Shown piece by piece: positions 1 through 10,289 of a stretch of DNA of 44,929 bases. This DNA is from Hydnum rufescens UP504. Lineage: Eukaryota; Basidiomycota; Agaricomycetes; Cantharellales; Hydnaceae. How positions within the stretch are numbered: position 1 is the stretch's first letter; every line of letters begins with the position of its first letter. The position numbers were made by a program, and so were the translations under genes. The notes below the pieces were generated by a model. That model saw only the letters and a program-made list of their open reading frames with translations. It did no database searches and was not told the DNA's origin. Location: the NCBI GenBank assembly GCA_014904985.1, contig MU128996.1, positions 186,418 to 231,346 of the forward strand. The letters run 5' to 3'.

Positions 1-331
1 TCAAGGATGAAATAACCCCGTATGAATGGAGGGAGAGAGAACAAGAGCATTTAGGAAGTAGGCGCCATATGATTTACAAGTCGATGAGAATGATACTCTG
101 ACGGGTAGTCCTTGGCGGAAGCAAATGTCAATTTATCCTGACCATCCCCTAATGGATAAGTGACGCGAACAACACCGCGCCCTTAGGCCGGCACTGTTCG
201 TGCCACTCATCCCACACCACAGGGGGGAGGAGGAAGGGGTGGCTGGGGGGAGTGTTGCCATGCAGAGGGGTGGACTGGGGGGACCCTGTAATGAGAGATG
301 TCTTTGTTATTAAAAAAAAATCATAAGCTAT

Positions 332-363
332 GCAAAAAGAGCAGCCATGGCTGCTCTTTTTGC
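332..363. repeat. Perfect 32-bp palindrome
   Basis: The sequence reads identically on both strands over 32 bases, centred on CCATGG, with arms made of GCAAAAAGAGCAG. It is preceded by a run of nine A. It could form a cruciform or, if transcribed, a stable stem with almost no loop. Confidence 0.9.
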
Positions 364-400
364 GCAAAAGTATTTATATTAATTATATACACACCTTATC

Positions 401-429
401 ACCACACCCCGTCTATACTGGGGTGTGGT
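401..429. repeat. Inverted repeat, 10-bp arms
   Basis: The arms ACCACACCCC (401-410) and GGGGTGTGGT (420-429) are exact reverse complements separated by 9 bases. Only 37 bp separate it from the palindrome at 332-363, so the two may belong to one degraded foldback structure. Confidence 0.8.
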
Positions 430-1004
430 GGCTTGTCCTGGGGCTGTCCTCTGTTGTTGCGCGCGAGCAGGAAACGAACCGGCAGTTTCCGGCTTGACTG
501 AATCCGCAATGAAATGAATGAAATGTCCAGACCTGAACCGGTGGCGCTTCACTCTGAAAATTTGCACATAATTAGAGAATATTTGGGCGAAAACCATATT
601 ATAATTTCAGCCAATTCTGATCAACAGTTATTGAGTAATAAGCCAAGGAAGATTTAACATTGACAATCAATTTCCTCCCCCTACAGAAGAGCTATGGGCT
701 TGAAAATTTACATGGAGGAGGGCTATGATGAAAAAATTATGTGCCAAAATTAGAATGATCCATCCACTTTTAGGTATTGAACTCAATGAGCACGGTAAAA
801 TGAGTAGTGGAAATTGTGGAAATTTCTGGTCCTGAACTGCTAAGCAGTTCACACTGAAATTTTTGTTATTTTCAGTGGACTCCACCGTTAGTTCTTCTCT
901 GCAAAGCTTCTTTGCACTAGAATGCCTCACTCAAGGGGTTCCATTATTCCTCAAATTGGGAAACCGAGTAGAAGCGTTATGCGATCCTTTCACAGACCTA
1001 TGAT

Positions 1005-2100
1005 TTGTACCGTGCTCATCACCGTGCCGATCTTCCGGATGTTCATAATGCCACCCTCCATCTGCTTACACTTTTCGATAATAGTCCTCATCCAAAAGCT
1101 TTAAGTCCCATGCTTTTCTCGATTCATGTAGACTCTGGGGACTCCATGGTCCGAGTCATGGGGCGTTTGCTCGGAATCACATTGTGTTTCGGCGGTGACT
1201 TAAGATTAGAAATATGGGACTGGATGGCTGGCCAAAATATGACAGTGTGTAACGAGCCCTTTCCTCCATCACCGTCGGATATTTCGTGTTCTTTATTGTT
1301 CCTTGCCTCCAGGTGATATAGATGAGATGTGGACGACGTCACCCGCAGTTATTGTGCTTTCGAATTTTAAATGCCACATCCATTGTGGTTGCAAAGCAAA
1401 GGGTCCTTGAAGTCTATGAGAGCCCCATGGAATTCCCAGGGGCTCCGTCTGTCCACGCAGCGTCGCTTTTCATGCGCGTCCGAACCTTGACGGATATCGT
1501 TGGACTGTTTGTATCACTGGAAATTCAGGTTTGTCGCACGTTATTCACGGAAACGTCTCGAACAGCCCGTCGTTCTCTTCTCCTTCCTTCTCGTTCGCTA
1601 AGGACAATCGTTATCTTACCATCCTGTCCAACTCCAATGGATTTCCTAGCTCCACGCAGAGGTCGGAAGCTCAATTCCATATTCCTCTAGCTTCTCTTTG
1701 TCAGTCTTCCACGTATGGAGACGCGTGGGCAACACCCTTGGAATTCTGGTCAAAAGATGTCCACTATGGCCTTGGAGGAGATTACGGGATAAGCAGCGGG
1801 CGACTCATACGCCTCGCCCATCAAATCGGTTCGTACTTCCATGTGTATTTTTTCCACCTCAATCGATTTAGAACTGCTAGGTTCGGTAGGACAGGAGCAG
1901 ATTCAGGGACAGACTATGCTCCACTTCATGTAATAAAGTCGGATGTACCTGGTGAGATATAGATAGAACGACCCCATCCTATCGGCCTTGCCTCTCGCTC
2001 TTTCAGCTTGCACGGTTCTCTCTTCCGTCCACGCGTTCTTTGCGACGATGAGCACATCATGTCTTGGGCAGTATGTTATATGTTCATTCCTCGTCGTTGA
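1005..2100 (+). pseudogene. F-box family protein relic F1, N-terminus missing
   Basis: This is the C-terminal two thirds of the same gene as F3 (10290-12001). The first open part, about 1010-1270, encodes the DVHNATLHLLTL and RLEIWDWMAGQ segments that match F3 exons 3 and 4, ending at a GT donor. After an intron with acceptor CCTCCAG near 1312, the frame gives FRILNATSIVVAKQRVLEVY, matching F3. It shifts frame around 1510-1530, then continues as SLCQSSTYGDAWATPLEFWS to a stop near 1962, and ends with the DDEH segment near 2045. No F-box exon or start codon is visible upstream. The gene converges on Hsp70-like gene A, about 370 bp away. I call it a pseudogene because of the lost 5' part and the frame change. 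Confidence 0.75.
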
Positions 2101-2470
2101 CTCGCTGTCTTCATCTTCCTACACTGAACATGCGATGTCCTATGTAGCCCGTCATAGATGTGAATGAAGAGAATGCAGATAGGGTGAATAAATTTATTAA
2201 TTGGCCATCCAGTAATGGCTGTGTGCACATTGATCGGCCAGGACGGGGGTGAGTACCGAGAAAGTGAGTTTCACCACAGGAATGCTAGCTGAGACGTTAA
2301 CTCTCAGCAGCCAGAGAGCCCCCAGTCCAGGGATTTTTGTCGCAAAATGGAATGGAGAATTTCCAGAAATTCTCGGGTTTGTATATACATGCATACTGCA
2401 TACCTACACCGATAGTACACGGTGGAGAATGGATCCATCGAAGAATTATGATCAACACAAAGGAGGTACA

Positions 2471-5449
2471 TTATAGAGGAGGGGCACGATAGCGGCGAGG
2501 ATGACATGCCACGGTTCCCCATTTCTCCCCCTCGTAAAGCAGCATGCATCGAAGCTCTATGCCCCAATAAAAATCAGTCCACTGGCATATTCCGTACAGG
2601 AAAGAAATGATAATCCCACCCGCGCTATCCATCTCGAACCCGAGCACGAAATCTATGTCGAAGATATATGTGAATCATTACAACACCCACCAATGATATC
2701 CACACCCACCAACGCAGAAATTACCAAATGGTGAAGCCTCCACTTGCTCCACGAAACTCGGGTACGTCTCGAGGTCAATACGACAACGGCACAGTTCCTC
2801 ACCTCCCTCTTCATCGAAGTACCGCCTTGTTTGGTCACCGGCCGAGGTATAAAGCACTATATCGAAGGTACGATCTGAGTAATTGAGGAGTGGTTAGTCC
2901 AGGATCACTTACTATAATAGGAATGTTCCACATTGACCGCAGAAATACATACCATACCGCGAGGAGCAAAATTTACGCAATCGGAGCTCACTCCTACTTC
3001 CTTTCGTGACAATAGATCCTCTCCTGACGATGTATTCCACTCTGGAAAATCAAAACACAATGTTGGATTCCAAGTGGCAGACGTGAGCAGTCATTGTAAT
3101 TTACCTGTGCTCACAGAACCATGTGCCTGCAACATTCGTGATATAGGCCGGTCTCATCATCTGGTCTTCCTCTTCTGCGGGCAGGGAAACGCGCCTGAAT
3201 ACATTCTGCGGTTGAATTACAGAAGAGACGAGGGAACCAATGCCGAATCGAGCTCCACCGCGACACGACGCTACGTCTCCATCAGCTGGACGGATGATCG
3301 ATCCAATACTGGGACCGAATTGATCCTATAAAAAAGGATGGATAGGTCATTTGAGAGATGAGCGATGCAAGTAAGATCCCACCGACGCTTATGCGTTGAA
3401 ATAAATAGTCATTCGCAGAGAAGCCACCAACGAGAAGCAATACATCTAGGCGTATGCGTGAAGCTTGCACATGCGTCGCGATAGAATGAAGAACCTGCAC
3501 GGAACAGAAAGTTAGATTTGTATGATGATTTTCCCAATGAGAAAGGAAACACTCACTTCTTTAACGACGGGATCGAACACCTCGCGGCGGAGAACGTCCC
3601 CTGGAATGACTAATTCACCATTGTACAGCCCAACGGCAGGGTCATCTAGGATAGCATTCTTATAATGCGAACACCAACGACAAGGGACAAAGGTGCCTCA
3701 CCCCAATCTTCACCATGCAGGCATCTGAATCGAAACAGTTTTCTCTCGTCCTCGGGACCTTTGTAAGCCAACTTCTCTGATCGTGAAAATGTGCGCACAA
3801 AGTGCGCTAGGCTCGCTTCGTCCAGATGAACCGGGTGAGCAGCAAGACGCGCCTGCACGAGCTTGCGGAAATTCAGGTCTAAAAACAAGGATCCCCAATA
3901 GGAGCCAGAACGTGGTGCAACCTCTGCGAGTTTAGGGGTTCCTAAAGCTCCCAGGACTTTGTAAGTGGCCAAGTCCTAAAGGGCTTCACATAAGAATGTA
4001 CCAGAGGCGGATACTCGAGAACGTACGACTGTGGCCCCACCGGCATTACATATCGTGAGTACCTGGCCCCCCTGGAATTTGAAGGCGGGCGAAAGGAAGG
4101 AATGAATGGCGGAGGCTTCCGTCTCTCTATCAATTCAAGCGTGGGGAGGATCAGCAGTGTATCTGATGCCGCGAAGGAGCAAAACTATCGCACGGAATAA
4201 TGTGCAGTCGGTCCTGCCAATAAATATCACCAGTTTCAGAATGTTGAACAACTAGACGTCTGGAAAAAAAAACCATCAGCTGTGCACATGAAAGATAAGT
4301 GTATTGTAGCTACGCTTTAATGGCAGCCTCCCGAAGAAGCAACGACGCGTGCAGATCCCATGCAGATGGAACAGCTGGGATCGAGTGTCAGATTTGACGT
4401 GAAGCAATGAAAACTGATGATTGTAACGTACTAAGGATACCTCGGCATGGCCTAGCGATGATTAACATCCAGTTGTCAAAAACAAGAGAATAGGTATCAT
4501 ACTCAATGAAGAAGGGCCATTTTCTCGATGAACCTGACTCTTCGTGTGCTGAGGATCGGAAATGGGGTTAGGAGGGGGATGGAATTTTTGATTAATTTGC
4601 GCGCACCATCCATAGACAAGCAAGATAATCTGCCACCACGTCCACAGCATTCTTGGGGGCTAAAAATGAGGTGAATAACAGGCTGCGGGGGGGAGGTTAA
4701 GTTGGACTCCACCTGAAGCGATCTGGAGGCCAGGAGGGTCCTTGGCGCCAAACTTGGATTTAGCCACAGCTTGAACCTGTCAACAATTCAACTCGGTGCC
4801 TCCACCTCATGAAGCAATTGAAAGGTGATTACCATTCGCAGCGTACCCATCCCTTTTTCAGATTTAAATCCTTTGCTTCAAGGCCCCAAGCACGGATGTG
4901 GCCCAGTGAATCATAGACGAGGCAAGTAGGAATCTTGGGAAGGGAAGCACTAGATCCTGGCCAAGTGAGTACCTGGTGCATCTCTCCAGAAGTGGACGCC
5001 GTATATGAAACGCCTGAGTACGCGGCGCCAAAATCGATAGCAACGAAACATTTAATATGGTGAGAGGGACTATTTGCCACTGGAACGGCGTCAGGTGGAG
5101 GATAAATTTCTGGCGGGTGAAGGGTGGTGTTGGGCTGGTGAGGATCTGGAATATATTCGGAATAATGAAGAGGGTGGAATGACGCGGCACGCTGGTGATC
5201 AAGTGTGCTGTATACGCTTGCTGACGTCTCGAGCAGCATGGGAGAAGTGGGAGACGAGAGTGACGTTGGGTGTTGTTGGCCTGGTTTTGCGGAATTTGAA
5301 TCATGGATAGCGGAGGTCGCCGTATTTTGAGGTTGACTGTTCCTGGGGTGACTCGGTGTCGGCTGGGAATGAATCACAGAATACGAAGGCATTCTGTCAC
5401 TCCTCTCTTTGTGAGAAGGCTGAAAAGGACGAGAAGATGAGTAACCCAT
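2471..5449 (-). pseudogene. Hsp70-like (HSPA12-type) ATPase-domain gene A, nearly intact with one frameshift
   Basis: The first exon (5449-4833) starts MGYSSSRP, runs through about 130 low-complexity Ser/Pro/His-rich residues, then enters an Hsp70/actin-fold nucleotide-binding domain at FVAIDFGAAYSGVSY. Later exons can be placed from conserved splice sites: 4776-4713 (FKLWLNPS), 4659-4607, 4548-4503 and 4374-4314, the last giving LTVPSAWDLHASLLLREAAI. They continue with NAGGATVDLATYKVLG, a GSLFLDL segment, DDPAVGLYNGELVIPGDVL, LLLVGGFSANDYLFQRI and a DQFGPS exon. The stop is at 2473-2471. Exon 3 is 53 nt where A' and D' have 54, because a C is missing from the run after the acceptor, which breaks the frame. 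The phosphate-2 loop has N instead of D. One central exon junction (about 4200-4130) could not be resolved. A real protein would need the missing base or an unusual splice. Confidence 0.75.
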
Positions 5450-5488
5450 GTTATAGAGGATGATAAAGATGGGATTGGGTTACTTGTA

Positions 5489-5495
5489 CTTATAT
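5489..5495 (-). promoter_or_regulatory. TATA-like box of gene A
   Basis: TATAAG lies on the minus strand about 40 bp upstream of the gene A start codon. Genes A', D and D' have the same motif 37-46 bp before their start codons, which supports a core promoter element. Confidence 0.45.
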
Positions 5496-5499
5496 TCCC

Positions 5500-7592
5500 A
5501 CATATCAGCCACGTGCATGGCGGGCCCGATTTGATATTTTCCACATGAGATCACAACGTTTTTTCAGAGTATAAAACATTCTGCCGCGCCTTGGATTAGA
5601 TGTATTACCCACAAAACGCCAGGCACACGCGGCTCGACTTTTCTGGAATAATGTAAGGCTTCCAAACTGGTAGCATACAAGGGCTGCGCTTGATCAAAGA
5701 TCCGGGATCCTTCTGGCCGTTCTGATGTGGACCGGAGAAATGTGAGTACCGAGCGGATTATACACCACGCCTTCAATTGTGTTGCGATCTCTCTTGGTCT
5801 TGTACCCATGAGTTCGAGGACTTGACCGGATTGAGAATGCCCAACGTTCTTGCAGAATTTCGAGGTCTGTCGTCCAACATAGACTGGATTCAGTGGCATC
5901 GAGAAGATTATGCTATCGGTGGCGATCGGTTTTGGTTTGAATAAACGTTCCGAAGTCGGCCAGTAGAATCCCAATTTTGAAATTGAAGGCCAATTTCATT
6001 TCGGCTAATAAATAGCCTAATTAGGGTGCCCGAAATTCAAAGTCGAATGACGTGATCCCCCACGTTTCAGGGACACGAGGGGGAGGCGGTGCTTGCTTTA
6101 TCACCTTCTGGAACATGATTCACCCAGCTGATTGCGTACCCCTGCAGAAGCACCGGATTAAAATAGAAATTACGAAGAGTGCGCGTCTCACAAGTGATTG
6201 TACGTAACCCCTAGGACTCGGGCGAAGCCTTCAGAGACAAACTGTTCATATGAAGTCGGGCCAGTAGTGCCCCTCCGAGAGGACTTGAAAATATCTCATA
6301 TTCACCGGGCCACCACTTGATCTTCTTCGCCTGGTGCACATGAAGCACCAGAGTGGAGTCCCGGTACTCCACTAGAAGATCGCGTCCTGTTGGACTACGA
6401 AGGGGATGCATATAATGGCGCCCGCCGTGCGGTGCTAGTCGAATCGGGAAGCATTTAGTTTTGATTCTTCTTGCCTTGCAGGAGATCAATCGCACGTACC
6501 GACATGAAGTGCGGAATCTTCTATTTGTTAATACTACTAGGGACCGCCGCTGACGTATCGGGAAACCAAGCTTTGTTAACATGGGGAACACTTTACCACA
6601 TGGAGAAGGACGGAAGCAGGTAATGCACCCACATTTCTGGCCCCGGGAAACGAACCCCCACACGGTCACTAAAGAAAAAAGTCAGTCTCCCTGAGGGCGT
6701 AACAAATTGCAACGGTAATGGATAACCTCAGTCATTGTCGTTCTCAGAACCAAGGAAGAAATTTGGTTTCTAGAAAGACGGATCAGTCGGAACAATGACC
6801 TTCCAAAGACATTCCCACGCCGATGGAAAAGTCCCCAAATAGCGAGGGCAGGAGTGATTGCTAAGAGATCAGGTGTGGTCTCATCGGGAATTCGAGTCTC
6901 CCTCTCCATCACAGTAGCGAGTCATCCAGTCCAGGCTGGAGGCACAACGGAGCAGTTCGCAGGAAAAGAGTTGGGAGCGACGGAGCACGGTCAAACAGTT
7001 TCATATTCAGCGGAAATCCATACCAATTACCATACCACATGAAACGAGAAGTATTTAGGCGAGGTTCAATTGCGCTCCCCACTCGAGAGGGTTCCTTTCT
7101 TCCCTGTGGTTTGCATCCCGGAAATTGGACACACCTACTGATTCAGAGCACCAGAAACAAGAAAGGGGTGCAATTACCTCTTCTGATCCAACAATTTTCC
7201 TCACATTATATATCGAGACCATCCTCATCGGGCTGCGGGCAGCCCAGCACGAGTGAAGATTGAATTCCAGGACCCCGCACCAATGCCCCATTCTTCATCC
7301 CTGGATGGTTTTCCGCCTTCAACCGTACAAAGAAGGAATACAATACGGGAGCCGAACTGTTCCTATCGCCACAATGTGCGTCAGGTTATCTAAGAAATCA
7401 AATGAGAGGGGAATCTACCCACCAGAAAAGTTACTAGCGCAGAGGATCCACCAAGGAAAACGAACACGTCGAAGTGAGCTTTTGAGGTCCAACCAATACA
7501 GTACTGACCATAAGGAATGCACATAAGGACTGCGAATCTGTGCGAAACATGGAAGAAAATAGAATCCGAGCCGTGCACAGCCATCCACAACA
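5500..7592. other. Spacer between divergent genes A and F2, duplicated at about 28290-30381
   Basis: The spacer is conserved in unit II with many substitutions and small indels. Short open frames recur on the minus strand in both copies. Frames at 6669-6211 and 29386-29003 share SALVLHVH-like and IKWWPGE segments, and frames at 6912-6682 and 29709-29524 share MMERETRI and FRLIRLSRNQ. They differ in length and frame, and I recognise no domain. They may be remains of an unknown gene or chance frames in duplicated DNA. The stretch nearest F2 (7040-7590) also aligns with 29837-30380 without a lasting frame. Confidence 0.5.
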
Positions 7593-9243
7593 GAACGCCT
7601 CAATCTGCTCACCCTTCCTCTTGAACTTCTCATTCACATTTTCGCCCTTCTCGAGGGATATCAGATCGTCAGGTGCCCTACAGTGGGTCATTCGCCAGTT
7701 TTCTCTCCCCGTCATCTCTGAATCTTGAATGCCATGCACTGGCAGGTATGTTCCTACTTTAAGCACCGGCACGCCATTGAAAACTCCACTCCGGTATCTT
7801 ATCAAACTAGATATGTTCGGCTGCACGGATGGCTCCGGGCGTGCTGATGCTGCGCGCCTAAATCAACTTGAAAGGCACATCGATGTCCCAATTGGGCACG
7901 ATGGTTTATATGCTCCGTAATGGCATATATGTGACTCCGAACACTAGGGAAGTGATGTTCCTCTAGCTTCCATCTCTCTGCCCAGGTATTCCGCTCCGGA
8001 TGTGGACACTGGGATTTGGATTTCCCGTCGATCAAGTCGAGGTCGATCCAAGCAATAGCCTTCTTGTAATTCTGTTCAGGCGAGCCTCCTGTCTTCATAT
8101 GGTATCATTCTGCTGTGACAACTTGTCTCGAATTTATAGGCTGCCCGGGAGCCTGACTCATCCAGCTTACATCCCTCTCCATCTACGGACGCTTTCCGAT
8201 AATACTCCACTACAAGTCCCATCCTTTTCCCGACTTTTACCATCACACAGGACAGCAAGTACATGGTTCGAATCATGTGTTCTTTGGTAGGAATCCTGGC
8301 GTTCGGATCTTCAGGGAAATTAGAAATATGGGATTGGATGACTTGCTAGAAAATAACGGTGCAGACAATCCCTACTATCTCTCTAATATTATCAGATATT
8401 TACCGTTCTTTTGTGGTCTCCAGTCTCCAGATGCTGGGGAGCACGCCGGTAGTGGACGGCTTCTGGCGCATTTTCCGTTCTTTCGAATTTCTAAGCACCA
8501 CGTCATTCTTGGTCCCAGTCAATGAAAGGATTCAAGTTTATCAGATTCCTATGGACTCTCCTGGGGCCCACCCATCCATACTACCTCATTTAACATGCCG
8601 TATCTGAATCTGATGCACGAGGTCCGTGTGGATTCACGTCCTTTGCACGATATGGATAACCACTTCGCAAGTCCCCTCTCCCTACCGCCTCCCCCTTTTC
8701 GCATGACGGAGGCCAATCGCTATATCGTATTTTTTTGGCATATCTATCGAATCTATATCCACGGTGCGCACTGGGAAATCCTATTCCAAGTTTCCTTATC
8801 TTGTTTTTGTCGTTCGGCCACGTATCCAAACCCGGTGGCGATACCCTGGGATGCCCGGTCCAAAGATGTCTGTTTCTTGAAGGAAGGCGGGGGTCGGACA
8901 CCCGTGCTAGATCAGCGGAGGGCGCTTTGTACGCTTGATTGATTCCTCCGAACCGCATTGCACCATATCCCTCTCCGACCTCAATCGATCCAGAGCGGTG
9001 CGCACGGAACGACAACCCCAGGTTTGTCCATAGACGATGATCTATTACTGCACATCATAGAATCGGATATCTTCCCATTTGGTGAGCTAAGGATGGAATG
9101 TCCTGATGCTGTTCACGTCGCCTCCCGATCTCAGCTTAGGGGAATGCATCGTTGACTGGGCCTGGAGCGATGAGGAACACATCATCATTTGGGCTGTACG
9201 TTCTCATAGTTATTTCTGTGTTCGTTCCTTGGTGCTGAGCTGA
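7593..9243 (+). pseudogene. F-box family protein relic F2
   Basis: The first exon encodes LNLLTLPLELLIHIFALLEG, an F-box core, but the ATG present at the equivalent place in F4 (30382) is deleted. Exon 2 starts GTATGTTCCTAC as in F3, then lacks five bases before KLDMFG compared with F3, so the frame breaks. Downstream pieces match F3: RLNQLERHIDVPI, a FPVDQVEVDPSNSLLVILF segment, the GC donor at 8080-8081, the exon with a weakened IWDWM segment near 8325, and a final DEEHIIIWAV end before the stop at 9241-9243. Several other shifts are present. It is head-to-head with gene A and tail-to-tail with the Hsp70-like fragment at 9363-9602, so it keeps the pairing seen across the locus. Confidence 0.75.
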
Positions 9244-9362
9244 CTTCATTAATTCGCCTCATAATTCAAGCATACTGAGGGATCTGGCCCAGCTCTGGAG
9301 TACAAGAGTCATAAATTGATCATTTTAAGCTTCTGACGTGCTCCAGAATAGGGGGGCTGGTC

Positions 9363-9602
9363 TCACACAGACCGAGGGAAATGGCGGCGAGTAAAGAAGA
9401 GACCGCAATTTGTGGGGAAAATTCCTGCTGAAATATCTACCCTCTCGTCAGGAGGCCCGTGGACTTCTCTAGCACTAGATATTGCATACGAAACACTAGA
9501 GTGCTTAGCACCAAAGTCGGTGGAAACTAATGTCTTGGGGCACTGTTTTAATACCAATAGAGAGATCCTGAGAGGAACGAACAGAGGGTCCAGAAACGAC
9601 AT
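9363..9602 (-). pseudogene. Hsp70-like gene fragment (phosphate-1 motif only)
   Basis: The minus strand encodes KTLVSTDFGAKHSSVSYAIS followed by SAREVHG, the start of the nucleotide-binding domain of the Hsp70-like family in this window (compare VSIDFGATHSGVSYAIS in B). The conserved Ile before Asp is Thr and the Gly after Ser is Ser. Nothing before or after matches: the downstream PTCLVYD and WGLEA segments are absent. About 100 bp are homologous and the rest of the open frame is probably chance. It lies in the convergent position after F2, where an intact Hsp70-like gene would be expected. Confidence 0.7.
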
Positions 9603-9818
9603 TATCCCGACTCAGAGGGTGCCTCTAAAGCAGGCTTCCCGATATAGCACAAGCGCAAAAAGGCCCAGGCTTGCTACGCCCAGATGGACTAGTCATTTAC
9701 ACTCGCATGAATCTGCGAAAACATCACTCCGGAAACATGGTCTCTGGGAGTGCGAGTATTCTGAGGACCCAAGAATGCGAGACAATCTAAACCCCTACAG
9801 GTTTGTATATGAAAGAGC

Positions 9819-9984
9819 TGTTGAAGTATCGGTGCAGAGCCACTTAGATTCGCGCAACGAGAGGAAAGATAGAGCGTCTGATGAGAGCTCAAGCAAACGC
9901 TTGAGGGAACTTCGGTACATCCCGAGAAACTATCTAGAGGGTACGCTGACTAAGCGATGAGTTCGCCCATCCCCAATTCCAACA
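9819..9984. mobile_element. Solo LTR, 166 bp (same family as 30940-31114)
   Basis: It begins TGTTGAAG and ends CCAATTCCAACA, giving TG...CA termini with short inverted ends. The flanks are AGAGC and AGAGG, a 5-bp target duplication with one mismatch. The body matches, in reverse orientation, the two LTR copies at 30940-31114 and 31943-32116. The region from the Hsp70-like fragment to this LTR (9603-9818) shows no recognisable gene. Confidence 0.8.
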
Positions 9985-10289
9985 AGAGGACCAGAGTTAG
10001 AGCTTTCCAGTAATGACAACATTGAATTAATGGAAGGGGTATAGAACTGTGGTGATTTGAACAAGGGGTTGATGGGAACATGGTCAGATTCTGGGGCCAT
10101 CAAGCATGCCGTGAGCCAGAGCACTGAGGACAAGTGTGGAAAGAGGGTGATATAGCTGTGATTGAAGAGGAACTTGTACCAGGCGTCTCAGCGTGAGGCG
10201 GTCATCGGGCAGAGATTCCATTAATGGTGACCTCAGGCAACAGCCGTGACAGGCATGAAATTCATATCTCGAGTCAACACCACGTACCA

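Larger units (their letters stand above)
1..1004. other. Left flank with no recognised gene
   Basis: No open frame here resembles either gene family of the window. The stretch holds two strong hairpins (332-363 and 401-429), purine-rich runs at about 220-290, and a short near-palindrome at about 834-850 (GAACTGCTAAGCAGTTC). It has no counterpart before unit II, where 23850-24745 is different DNA, so it probably lies outside the duplicated block. It may hold degraded mobile DNA, but I could not delimit an element. Confidence 0.5.
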
